From Lentzea aerocolonigenes (GTDB taxonomy: Bacteria; Actinomycetota; Actinomycetes; Mycobacteriales; Pseudonocardiaceae): 19,610 nt of DNA. The notes under the pieces were generated by a model. It saw only the letters and a program-made list of their open reading frames with translations, was not told where the DNA came from and searched no databases. Below, piece by piece: positions 1 through 7,409 of this stretch (position 1 is the stretch's first letter; each line of letters begins with the position of its first letter). The translations under genes were made by a program, and so were the position numbers. The DNA lies in assembly GCF_000955955.1 (NCBI RefSeq), contig NZ_JYJG01000161.1:1-19610 (forward strand), read 5' to 3'.

Positions 1-30
1 GCTCAAGCGTGGGTTGCTCAAGCGTGGGTT
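1..30. repeat. Perfect 15-bp tandem duplication
   Basis: The unit gctcaagcgtgggtt occurs at 1-15 and again, identically, at 16-30. The unit length is a multiple of three, so in the frame ending at 112 it duplicates five residues without a shift. Further copies could lie to the left of the window. Confidence 0.9.
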
Positions 31-112
31 GACAGCGCTCACGATGCTTGCGGCGCTACCGGTCGTGGTCATCTCGCTCGCCTCGCAATCCGGGGGGTGG
101 TGGCACTCGTGA
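2..112 (+). CDS. Possible 3' end of a membrane-protein gene (partial at left edge)
   Basis: An open frame enters from the left edge and stops at TGA 110-112. It encodes 36 visible residues: a basic stretch (LKRGLLKRGLTAL), a hydrophobic run (TMLAALPVVVISLAS) that could be a terminal membrane segment, and a short tail ending GGWWHS. The basic stretch comes from a 15-bp tandem duplication that keeps the frame. I do not recognise the protein. A basic-then-hydrophobic end is compatible with a C-terminal membrane anchor, but a random open frame of this length is common in high-GC DNA. The upstream part lies outside the window, so the call is tentative. Confidence 0.3.
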   Translation, partial: LKRGLLKRGLTALTMLAALPVVVISLASQSGGWWHS

Positions 113-206
113 ACTGTGCTCCGTGCCACACCCCGCCCGGATCGGTCGGCCGACCCAACCTGCCCGCGTAGTTGCGGAACCCCTGACCGGGACCGAAGTC
201 CGACGT

Positions 207-231
207 GCCTACGTCATGGGGCCTACGTCAT
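207..231. repeat. 11-bp direct repeat at the end of the receiver gene
   Basis: gcctacgtcat occurs at 207-217 and 221-231, a 14-bp period with ggg between. The right copy contains the stop codon of the leftward receiver gene (228-230). It may be a small slippage duplication or a paired binding site. Nothing else in the 115-bp gap 113-227 is recognisable. Confidence 0.75.
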
Positions 232-620
232 CCGTCGCGGTCCCGGCACGCGGCCAGCAAGGCACTCACCAGGAGATCCGAGTAGCCGTCCTTGGCGAGG
301 AACGTGTACGCGCCGGCCGCGATCGCGCCGTCCGCGCACGCGTTGTTCAGACTCATGGCCACGACCGGAATCCCGTGCTGCCCGGCGAAAACCTTGAGCA
401 GCGACAAGCCATCCCGTTCGGTGGGCATCAGAACGTCGACGATGGCGACGCCCGGCTCGGTCTCCTCGGCCAACCGCACGGCCGACTCGGTGCTGCCCGC
501 CTCGCCCACGACCTCGAACTCGGGATGTGCCAGCAGAAAAGTCCGCATGGCGCTGCGCACCCGCGCGTCGTCGTCGACGATCAGCACGCGGATGGGCCCT
601 CGCCCGTCGGGAACCGTCAA
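228..620 (-). CDS. Receiver-only (CheY-like) response regulator
   Basis: This is a 130-aa single receiver (REC) domain expected to accept a phosphoryl group from a histidine kinase in the cytoplasm. Numbered from the TTG start, the acidic pocket is the DDD that follows VLIV near residue 16-18. The phospho-acceptor is D62 in VAIVDVLMP, the switch Ser is S90 in VVAMS, and the conserved Lys is K110 in FLAKDG. All key positions are present, so it should be phosphorylatable. The sequence resembles the receiver half of NarL/LuxR-type regulators, but translation stops right after the domain and no HTH follows. I chose TTG at 620 because GGAGG (626-630) precedes it by 5 nt; an upstream TTG at 638 has no such site. 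No histidine kinase lies nearby, so it is an orphan. It may work by protein contact or be a shortened NarL-type regulator. Confidence 0.8.
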   Translation of the reverse strand: MTVPDGRGPIRVLIVDDDARVRSAMRTFLLAHPEFEVVGEAGSTESAVRLAEETEPGVAIVDVLMPTERDGLSLLKVFAGQHGIPVVAMSLNNACADGAIAAGAYTFLAKDGYSDLLVSALLAACRDRDG

Positions 621-635
621 CGGGCCCTCCCACCA

Positions 636-683
636 CAACTACGGCATCACCGAGAAGTAGACGCCTCGGCGATGCCGTAGTTG
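636..683. terminator. Long inverted repeat (19-bp arms, one mismatch): hairpin, terminator or operator
   Basis: The arms are caactacggcatcaccgag (636-654) and ctcggcgatgccgtagttg (665-683), complementary at 18 of 19 positions, with a 10-nt loop (655-664). The repeat sits between the end of the leftward VOC gene (731) and the ribosome binding site of the leftward receiver gene (626-630). Read leftward it could terminate the VOC transcript, although no T-run follows, as is usual in high-GC actinobacteria. It could equally be an attenuator or operator for the receiver gene. Confidence 0.7.
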
Positions 684-730
684 CAGCGGCGAATGACGGC
701 ACTCAGCCGAGACGTTTGTCGCGGTTCCGA

Positions 731-1141
731 TCAACGAGTTGCAGCAACAACAGACAGGTAGTGAGTGTTCGTCATGACTCCGAGGATGTTCCCGAACGGA
801 TCCACCACCGACGCCGTCACGAACCCCTCACCTCGCACCCGCGGTTCGTCGTGCACCTTCGCCCCCAGCGAGAACAACCGGTCCAGCGTCGCCGAAAGAT
901 CGTCCACCGCCCAGAACAGGATCGACCCGCCGGGACCTTCCGACGGCGTCACCTCGAACTGACGCTGCACCAGCCCGAGCTCGGCCTCGAAGTCGCCGAT
1001 CCGGAACTCCGCGTACCCCAGCGTGCCGTCCGGCGCGTTCCGCGAGAAGTACGCCTCCACGCCCAGGAACTCGGCGTACCAGGCACGCGCCTCCGCGACG
1101 TCGTCGGCGTAGTAGGTGACGGTCGCCATGCCTCGCAACAT
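731..1141 (-). CDS. VOC / glyoxalase-fold protein
   Basis: This 136-aa protein resembles the vicinal-oxygen-chelate (glyoxalase/bleomycin-resistance) superfamily. Recognisable features are the N-terminal beta-alpha unit with TVTYYADDVAEARAWYAEFLG, the second-half unit with ILFWAVDDLSATLDRLFSLGAKV, and the terminal VVDPFGNILGVM strand typical of the fold. Length is normal for a one-chain, two-module member. The start ATG at 1141 is supported by GGAGGG at 1149-1154 with 7-nt spacing. A second in-frame ATG four codons later (MATVTYY) is less well placed. The gene is divergent from a WYL regulator, with a 25-bp inverted repeat in the shared 94-bp gap. Control by that neighbour is therefore likely but inferred. 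The substrate cannot be told; members include lyases, dioxygenases and binding proteins. Confidence 0.85.
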   Translation of the reverse strand: MLRGMATVTYYADDVAEARAWYAEFLGVEAYFSRNAPDGTLGYAEFRIGDFEAELGLVQRQFEVTPSEGPGGSILFWAVDDLSATLDRLFSLGAKVHDEPRVRGEGFVTASVVDPFGNILGVMTNTHYLSVVAATR

Positions 1142-1148
1142 CAGAAAT

Positions 1149-1154
1149 CCCTCC
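1149..1154 (-). promoter_or_regulatory. Ribosome binding site of the VOC gene
   Basis: The minus strand reads GGAGGG, 7 nt before ATG 1141. It decides the start of the VOC gene over the longer open frame, which runs across the divergent promoter. Confidence 0.8.
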
Positions 1155-1192
1155 AGATATTTTTCGGGGTGTTGCGATTCAGCTTCGGCCGT

Positions 1193-1217
1193 AAAGTGCT
1201 CATCCAGTGAGCACTTT
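1193..1217. promoter_or_regulatory. Perfect 10-bp inverted repeat, candidate WYL-regulator operator
   Basis: aaagtgctca (1193-1202) and tgagcacttt (1208-1217) are exact reverse complements around the 5-bp spacer tccag. The site lies in the gap between the divergent VOC and WYL regulator genes, 19 bp before the regulator's ATG. A dyad at this place next to a DNA-binding protein gene is the usual form of an autoregulatory operator. The assignment is inferred; the symmetry is seen directly. Confidence 0.7.
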
Positions 1218-1235
1218 GAACAGGAACCTGAAGCC

Positions 1236-2204
1236 ATGCGCGCAGACCGTCTCGTAGCCACGTTGCTGCTGATGCAGGCCAGAGGCCGCGTCACTGCCTC
1301 TGAGCTGGCCAAAGAGTTCGAAGTGTCCACAGCCACAGCCCGCCGCGACCTGGAGGCGCTGTCCACCGCGGGGGTCCCCGTCTACGCCCAACCGGGCCGC
1401 GGCGGCGGCTGGTCGCTCATCGGCGGCGCCCGCACTGACCTCAGCGGTCTCACGTCAGCGGAAGCCCAGGCGCTGTTCCTCATCGCCGGCCCGGCCGCGT
1501 CCGTCGCACCCCAGGTGAAGTCCGCGCTGCGCAAGCTCGTCCGCGCCCTCCCCCAGACGTTCCGCGCCGAGGCCGAAGCCGCCGCGGAAGCCGTCGTGAT
1601 CGACACCGCGGCCTGGGGCGACGACACGAAAGACCGCCCGGTGCTGGTGGAACTGCTGCAGAAAGCCGTCGTGGAGCAGGTCCAAGTCCGCCTGACCTAC
1701 CAAAAACGAGGCGAACCACCGAAAGGACGCACCGTCGACCCGTGGGGCCTCGTCGACAAGGACGGCATCTGGTACTTCATCGCCGGCACCGCGGACGGCC
1801 AGCGGACGTTCCGGCTGGACCGGATCCAAGGCGTCAACCTGACCGGCACCCCCTCGGCCAGGCCACCGGACTTCGTGCTCGCGAAGGCCTGGGACTCGGT
1901 CGTCACGGAGGTCGAGCAACTCCGTTCCGGAACCAAAGCGATCATGCGACTGCAGAACAGGTTCCTGAAGGTCTTCCAGCACATGCACGGCCGTCACTGC
2001 ACAGTGCTCGAAGACCTCGAAAACGAAACCCGAGTCGAACTGACCGCCCCCACCCCGCTCGACATCGCCCGCAACGTCGCCGGCTGGGGCGCGCTGATCA
2101 CCGTCGAGTCACCACGAGAAGTACAGGACCACCTGGCCCGCATCGGCGCCGAACTGGTCAGCCGATACCCACCTTCTTCTCCAGCCGGTCCAGCCGGGAC
2201 ATGA
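1236..2204 (+). CDS. YafY-type HTH-WYL transcriptional regulator
   Basis: This 322-aa protein has an N-terminal HTH of DeoR/HTH_11 type (residues 1-55: MRADRLVATLLLMQARGRVTAS, then ELAKEFEVSTATARRDLEALSTAGVPV). A WYL ligand-sensing domain follows, with the signature near GIWYFIAGTADGQRTFRLDRI (about residues 175-200), then the C-terminal WCX-type extension. Length and order are normal for the family. WYL domains sense nucleic-acid-related or small ligands; the ligand here is unknown. ATG 1236 was chosen because it begins the conserved MRADRLV start; a longer frame would run into the divergent VOC gene. A weak site (aggaa, 1222-1226) precedes it. The likely target is the VOC gene plus itself, through the dyad at 1193-1217. 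Its last 47 bp overlap the end of the convergent Clp-N gene. Confidence 0.9.
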   Translation: MRADRLVATLLLMQARGRVTASELAKEFEVSTATARRDLEALSTAGVPVYAQPGRGGGWSLIGGARTDLSGLTSAEAQALFLIAGPAASVAPQVKSALRKLVRALPQTFRAEAEAAAEAVVIDTAAWGDDTKDRPVLVELLQKAVVEQVQVRLTYQKRGEPPKGRTVDPWGLVDKDGIWYFIAGTADGQRTFRLDRIQGVNLTGTPSARPPDFVLAKAWDSVVTEVEQLRSGTKAIMRLQNRFLKVFQHMHGRHCTVLEDLENETRVELTAPTPLDIARNVAGWGALITVESPREVQDHLARIGAELVSRYPPSSPAGPAGT

Positions 2205-2808
2205 TCAGCTGCAGCACCTTCGCCGCGTCCGGAACCGCCGCCTGCTGCTTCTTGAGGTGCACGATCCCGGCCAGTGCGGTCTGCACGGCCCGGCGAGTGC
2301 CCTTGAGATCCGCACCGAGCTCACGCAACACCGCACCCGCGCTGCCATCCGGTTCGGCGATCAGCCCGAGCAGGAGGTGCTCGCAGCCCACGTAGTTGTG
2401 CCCGAGCGCCATCGCCTCGACCACGGCGAGCTCCAGCGCGTTGACCGCGTCGGGAGCAAATCCCGACCCCTCACCCGGCGAGGACGGGAAGCTCAACGTG
2501 CGCGGGTCGATGTCGATCGCGCGGAGCACGTCCAACGCCAGGTTGGCACCTTCGTCGACCATGGCCTGCGCCAGCTCGGCGGTGGTGACCACGGGCGACG
2601 ACGCCGCGAGCCGGAGCACGGCGCGCATCCGTTCGGTGAGCTGGGACAGCCGCTCACCGTCGAGATCGCCGACGGTGAGCCCGCGCACAGCCGTGAGCCG
2701 CTTGACCGACACCTCCAGAGCCCGCTGACAGATCGCCGAGACCGGAATGTTCAGTTCCTTCACCGTTTCTGCCAGTTCGTCGGGCAGGTACACGTTGATT
2801 TTCGGCAT
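2158..2808 (-). CDS. Ribbon-helix-helix / Clp N-domain fusion protein
   Basis: This 216-aa protein begins with MPKINVYLPDELAETVKEL, followed by IPVSAICQRALE. The beta-strand plus two helices is a typical CopG/Arc-like RHH DNA-binding domain (about 1-45). A Clp-N (ClpA/ClpC repeat) region follows, clearest at ALELAVVEAMALGHNYVGCEHLLLG..AVLRELGADL (about 135-190). The end (KVLQLIMSRLDRLEKKVG) looks like a short coiled coil. There is no AAA+ ATPase domain, so it cannot unfold protein. It may link Clp-substrate recognition with DNA binding, which is inference. The ATG at 2808 starts the conserved N-terminus. It has no Shine-Dalgarno site but lies 7 nt after a -10-like hexamer, so the mRNA is probably leaderless. 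It is divergent from the kinase and overlaps the WYL gene by 47 bp at its 3' end. Confidence 0.85.
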   Translation of the reverse strand: MPKINVYLPDELAETVKELNIPVSAICQRALEVSVKRLTAVRGLTVGDLDGERLSQLTERMRAVLRLAASSPVVTTAELAQAMVDEGANLALDVLRAIDIDPRTLSFPSSPGEGSGFAPDAVNALELAVVEAMALGHNYVGCEHLLLGLIAEPDGSAGAVLRELGADLKGTRRAVQTALAGIVHLKKQQAAVPDAAKVLQLIMSRLDRLEKKVGIG

Positions 2809-2837
2809 AACCCCATATCTACCCCCACGTGGGGTTA
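2808..2837. promoter_or_regulatory. Candidate RHH operator: palindrome plus flanking half-site
   Basis: ccccacgtgggg (2823-2834) is a perfect 12-bp palindrome inside the spacer between the -35 and -10 above. A further pair, taacccca (2808-2815) and tggggtta (2830-2837), forms an 8-bp inverted repeat with a 14-bp spacer, so three tgggg-type half-sites cover the promoter and start codon. RHH proteins bind repeated short boxes, and this gene encodes an RHH domain. Autorepression is the natural reading. The site could also influence the divergent kinase gene, whose start is 65 bp away. Confidence 0.6.
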
Positions 2838-2844
2838 CAGTCAA
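2816..2844 (-). promoter_or_regulatory. Candidate leaderless promoter of the RHH-Clp-N gene
   Basis: On the minus strand, TTGACT (2839-2844) is followed by a 17-bp spacer, TAGATA (2816-2821), and 7 nt to ATG 2808. The -35 matches TTGACA at five of six bases and the spacing is ideal. The -10 is weaker and lacks the final T of TANNNT. The geometry predicts transcription starting at or next to the A of the start codon. Confidence 0.6.
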
Positions 2845-2901
2845 TCCCGAACGCGGCAACCGTCACACTTGTGGGTGAGTAAAGGTGACGGGAGCGCGTT
2901 C

Positions 2902-4554
2902 GTGGAGGAGAAGAGCAGGCTCATCGGGAGCCGCTACCGGTTGACGGAGAAGGTCGGCCAGGGCGCGATGGGCGTCGTGTGGCAGGCCTATGACGAGCAG
3001 CTTCACCGGGTGGTGGCGGCCAAGGAGCTACTCGCTCTCGACGGCGTCGACGACGCCAAGATCGACCGCGCCAAGGCCAGAGCCATGCGCGAGGCCCGCC
3101 TGGCCGCCCGCCTCGAGCACCCCAACGCCATCCGCGTCTACGACGTCGTCGAGCACGACGGGCAACCGTGGCTGATCATGGAGTACCTCCCCTCCCGCAG
3201 CCTCGCCGCCGTCATCAGCGAGCAGGGCACGCTGCCGCCGCGCGAGGTCGCCCGCATCGGCTGCTACACCGCCGCCGCGCTGGCCGCCGCGCACCGGCAC
3301 GGCATCCAGCACCGCGACGTGAAGCCGGGCAACGTGCTGATCGGCGACCAGGAAGTCAAGATCACCGACTTCGGCATCTCCAAGGCGATCGACGACGGCA
3401 CGGCCACCGTGACCGGCACGGTCGGCACGCCGGCGTTCTTCTCCCCCGAGGTCGCTCGCGGCGAGGACGCCGGTCTGGCCTCCGACGTCTTCTCGCTCGG
3501 CGCCACGCTCTACAACGCCGTCGAGGGCGGGCCGCCGTTCGGCACCGCGGACAACCACATCGCCATGCTGCACCGCGTGGCGAGCGGGTCGATCATGCCG
3601 CCCGCCAACGCCGGTCCGCTGCTCGCGCCGGTGCTGTTCCGGTTGCTGGCCACCGAACCTGAGCGCCGTCCGTCCATGCAGGAGGCCGTGCACCTGCTGG
3701 CCGCCGTGGTGAACGAGTCGCCGCAGGTGTTGGAGGCGACCGTGGTCATCCCGGCCACTGTGGAGCTTCCCGTCGAGGCACAGCCCGAGGAGAAGGCGAA
3801 GCAGGACGCCGAACCGGTGGCACCGCCCGTGCAGGCGGAACCCGAGCCGGAACCGCAGCCTGAGCCGGAGCCCACACCCGTCGTGCCGGAACCGGTTGTG
3901 GTGCAACCCGTTGTGGCGCAACCAGAACCGACCCCGGTCCTCACTCCGCCCGTTCCCCCGCAGCCGGAGCAGGAGGTGAAGCGGCGCAAGTTCCCGCTGG
4001 TCCCCATCGCGATCGTGCTCCTCGTGATCGCCGTGGGCGTCGGCTCGTTCCTGTTGTGGCCCAAGGGCGGCAACCAGAACAACGCGTCGAACAACCCACC
4101 GGCGTCCGGCACCTCCACCCCGGCGGCCGGCAGCCAGTCCCAGACGACGTCGCAGACCCAGCAGCAGACGACGGACAGCCCGCCGCCGCAGACCAACTCC
4201 CAGACGATCCCGCAGAACCCGCCGCCTCAGACCCCGCAGCCGCCCGCGGGACCGAAGAACGCCCAAGAAGCGATCACCGCCTACTACGCGTTGATCCCCG
4301 GCGACCTGCAGACCGGGTGGTCGCTGCTCACCGACGACTTCAAGGCCGCCCACAACAACCTGACCTTCGAGGGCTACCAGCAGTTCTGGCGCGACTACAC
4401 CTCGGTGCAGCTGTCGAACTTCGTGCCGCAGGGCGACAACACGGTGACCGTGACGCTGCAGTACATGCAGGGCTCGACCGTCGTGAAGACCGAGACGCAG
4501 ACGTTCGGGTTCGTTCAGCAGAACGGCAAGTGGCTGATCAACAGCCAGGGTTAG
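2902..4554 (+). CDS. PknB-type transmembrane Ser/Thr protein kinase with extracellular NTF2-like domain
   Basis: This is a 550-aa kinase. The cytoplasmic catalytic domain (about 8-275) shows the glycine loop GQGAMG (19-24), K41, E64, the HRDVKPGN loop (137-144; D139, K141, N144), DFG 156-158, and SPE in place of APE. All key residues are present, so it should be active. A Pro/Glu-rich juxtamembrane linker (PEPEP repeats, about 315-350) precedes one membrane helix (about 364-386). A Gln/Thr/Pro-rich spacer then leads to a roughly 95-residue C-terminal domain from about 455 (AQEAITAYYALIPGDLQTGWSLL...), which looks NTF2/SnoaL-like and probably senses an extracellular cue. There are no PASTA repeats. 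GTG 2902 was chosen because GGAG at 2891-2894 is 7 nt upstream; GTG 2875 is the alternative. It is followed after 8 nt by the SDR gene, so co-transcription is likely. Confidence 0.92.
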   Translation: MEEKSRLIGSRYRLTEKVGQGAMGVVWQAYDEQLHRVVAAKELLALDGVDDAKIDRAKARAMREARLAARLEHPNAIRVYDVVEHDGQPWLIMEYLPSRSLAAVISEQGTLPPREVARIGCYTAAALAAAHRHGIQHRDVKPGNVLIGDQEVKITDFGISKAIDDGTATVTGTVGTPAFFSPEVARGEDAGLASDVFSLGATLYNAVEGGPPFGTADNHIAMLHRVASGSIMPPANAGPLLAPVLFRLLATEPERRPSMQEAVHLLAAVVNESPQVLEATVVIPATVELPVEAQPEEKAKQDAEPVAPPVQAEPEPEPQPEPEPTPVVPEPVVVQPVVAQPEPTPVLTPPVPPQPEQEVKRRKFPLVPIAIVLLVIAVGVGSFLLWPKGGNQNNASNNPPASGTSTPAAGSQSQTTSQTQQQTTDSPPPQTNSQTIPQNPPPQTPQPPAGPKNAQEAITAYYALIPGDLQTGWSLLTDDFKAAHNNLTFEGYQQFWRDYTSVQLSNFVPQGDNTVTVTLQYMQGSTVVKTETQTFGFVQQNGKWLINSQG

Positions 4555-4562
4555 ATGAGGTC

Positions 4563-5300
4563 ATGACCCGACGCGCTCTCGTCACCGGTGCCTCCCGCGG
4601 CATCGGTGCGGCCATCGCCCACGCCCTCGCGGACAGCGGCCATCAGGTCGCCGTCCACTACCGCAGCGGTGCCGGCGAGGCCGTCGCAGTCGCGGAAAGC
4701 CTTGCCGGAACCGGACATGTGACCGTCCAGGGCGACCTCGGCGCGAACCAGGCCGAGCAGGTCGTCGCGGAGACAGTGGAGAAGCTCGGCGGGCTGGACG
4801 TCCTGGTCAACAACGCGGGGATCTACTTCCTGCACCCGATCGCCGAGACGAGCTTCGCGGACTGGCAGGACGCCTGGCGCCGCACCATCGAGCTCAACCT
4901 GCTGGGACCGGCCGATCTCACCTGGCACGCGGTCCAGCACATGACCGCGGGCGCCCGGATCATCAACGTCGGTTCGCGCGGCGCCTACCGCGGCGAGCCC
5001 GACGCGCCCGCGTACGGAGCCGCGAAGGCCGGGTTGCACGCGATGACCCAGTCGCTCGCGCAATCCCTTGCGCCGCAGGGCATCTCGGTGGCCGGCGTGG
5101 CACCGGGCTTCGTCCGCACCGACATGGTCACGGACCTCCTGAGCAGCCCGGAGGGTGACGCGATCCGCGCGCAGAGCCCGTTCGGCCGCGTCGCCGAACC
5201 AGCCGAGGTCGCCTCAGCGGTCGCGTGGCTCGCCTCCGAGAAGGCGACCTGGGCGAGCGGCACGATCATCGACGTCAACGGCGCTTCGTACCTGCGTTGA
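4563..5300 (+). CDS. Short-chain dehydrogenase/reductase (SDR), classical type
   Basis: This 245-aa protein is a classical SDR of FabG-like size, an NAD(P)(H)-dependent oxidoreductase in the cytoplasm. It shows the cofactor motif TGASRGIG (8-15), NNAG (83-86), the structural N112, and the catalytic S138, Y151 and K155 (YGAAK), with PG at the end of the substrate region. The end (ASGTIIDVNGASYLR) is the usual SDR C-terminus. R12 and R34 near the nucleotide pocket hint at NADPH preference. The gene starts 8 nt after the kinase stop, and the nearest purine-rich stretch (gagg 4557-4560) is very close to ATG 4563. Translation may therefore be coupled to the kinase gene. A terminator follows. The substrate cannot be predicted. 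Confidence 0.9.
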   Translation: MTRRALVTGASRGIGAAIAHALADSGHQVAVHYRSGAGEAVAVAESLAGTGHVTVQGDLGANQAEQVVAETVEKLGGLDVLVNNAGIYFLHPIAETSFADWQDAWRRTIELNLLGPADLTWHAVQHMTAGARIINVGSRGAYRGEPDAPAYGAAKAGLHAMTQSLAQSLAPQGISVAGVAPGFVRTDMVTDLLSSPEGDAIRAQSPFGRVAEPAEVASAVAWLASEKATWASGTIIDVNGASYLR

Positions 5301-5310
5301 TTCCCCTGGC

Positions 5311-5336
5311 AGCGACCGGAACTGGTTCCGGTCGCT
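5311..5336 (+). terminator. Hairpin terminator after the kinase-SDR unit
   Basis: agcgaccggaac (5311-5322) and gttccggtcgct (5325-5336) are perfect 12-bp inverted arms around tg. The site lies 10 bp after the SDR stop and before the chitinase promoter. There is only a weak T-rich tail (gttgatctt). The perfect dyad would also be compatible with a bidirectional terminator or a protein site. Confidence 0.8.
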
Positions 5337-5353
5337 AGTTGATCTTCCACACA

Positions 5354-5369
5354 ACCGGTCTAGACCACT
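5354..5369. promoter_or_regulatory. DasR-responsive element (dre) upstream of the chitinase
   Basis: accggtctagaccact matches the Streptomyces dre pattern ACTGGTCTAGACCACT at 15 of 16 positions and contains the full ggtctagacc palindrome. It lies 46 bp before the chitinase ATG. DasR is a GntR-family repressor of chitin and GlcNAc genes whose binding is relieved by phosphorylated amino sugars. The match is seen directly; binding is inferred. dasR itself is not in the window. Confidence 0.85.
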
Positions 5370-5415
5370 AACGTCGCGGTGGGCGCAAGACCGAAAGTGG
5401 AAGGCAACCCCTGCA

Positions 5416-6750
<1,335 letters not shown>

Positions 6751-7053
6751 TTTTCCGTCTGACCTGAGGAACTTCAGGCCGATCACACAGGCGATGATCC
6801 CGGTGAGGAACACGATCTTCCACGCGGAGACCGACTCCTCACCGGTGATCATCGCCCACGTGACTGTCAGAGCCGCGCCGACGCCGACCCACACGGCGTA
6901 CGCGGTGCCGACGGTGATTCGTTTCATGCCAACGGAAAGCCCGACCATGCTCAGCGTGGCGGCGATGGCGAACACGACGTGGTTGCCGTTCGACAACGCC
7001 GTTGCCCACACTGCTTCGAGCACGGCGCTGACCAGCAGGACCGCCCAGTACAT

Positions 7054-7368
7054 CTAGCTCACCGCCTTCAAGCCCGCGACACAGCCGATCAACGCGGCGA
7101 GCAGCAGGGCTTTGGCGAGGTGAAGCTTCTCCTCCTTGCGCAGCACCGCGACGAGCACCGTGAGCACGGCTCCGACGCCGACCCACACCGCGTACGCCGT
7201 GCCGACCGGGATTCCGCGCATGGCGTAGGCGAGGCCGACGACGCTCGCCGTCATCGAGATCGCGAACACCACCACCGGCCACGGCCTTCTGAAGCCCCGC
7301 GACGCTGAGAGCGCCGTGGCCCAGACGGCCTCCAGCACCCCCGACAGGATCAGCACCAACCAGTACAT
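7054..7368 (-). CDS. SMR transporter, first subunit (SugE/Gdx-like)
   Basis: This 104-aa four-helix SMR protein has G10, E13 and W16 in LSGVLEAVWATAL, and IPVGTAYAVWVGVGA before helix 3. That last string closely follows the SugE/Gdx signature of guanidinium exporters. The Lys after WAxxL in SugE is Ser here, so the substrate is uncertain. ATG 7368 begins the conserved MYWLVLI. A longer frame to 7416 would run into the divergent nucleotidase gene. There is no Shine-Dalgarno site: a palindrome (7369-7384) touches the start codon, and TACGGT lies 7 nt upstream, so a leaderless mRNA is likely. The second SMR gene follows with no gap. The two have different sequences, as in paired SMR systems that work as heterodimers. 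Confidence 0.92.
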   Translation of the reverse strand: MYWLVLILSGVLEAVWATALSASRGFRRPWPVVVFAISMTASVVGLAYAMRGIPVGTAYAVWVGVGAVLTVLVAVLRKEEKLHLAKALLLAALIGCVAGLKAVS

Positions 7369-7384
7369 TGGTACGACCGTACCA
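7369..7384. promoter_or_regulatory. Palindrome at the SMR start, candidate operator
   Basis: tggtacg (7369-7375) and cgtacca (7378-7384) are perfect 7-bp arms around ac. The palindrome sits directly against the SMR start codon and covers the minus-strand -10-like TACGGT (7376-7381). A repressor bound here would block the SMR promoter. No regulator gene that obviously fits lies next to it. Confidence 0.55.
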
Positions 7385-7396
7385 GAACGCGCGTCG

Positions 7397-7402
7397 TACG
7401 AT
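7397..7402 (+). promoter_or_regulatory. -10-like element for a leaderless nucleotidase mRNA
   Basis: TACGAT fits the actinobacterial TANNNT form and lies 7 nt before GTG 7410, the spacing expected when transcription begins at the start codon. No good -35 is visible. TANNNT occurs often by chance, so this is suggestive only. Confidence 0.4.
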
Positions 7403-7409
7403 CTGTGAC

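Noticed and set aside
28..56. TTGACA at 28-33 as a -35 element
   Set aside because: No TANNNT-like -10 lies 16-19 bp downstream, and the string lies in the tandem repeat/open frame ending at 112.
3028..4353. Long minus-strand frame opposite the kinase
   Set aside because: It is low-complexity and Arg/Gly/Leu-rich, and the plus strand carries all kinase motifs.
7369..7409. Guanidine riboswitch before the SMR pair
   Set aside because: Only 41 bp separate the divergent starts, too short for a known guanidine aptamer, and no such fold is visible.
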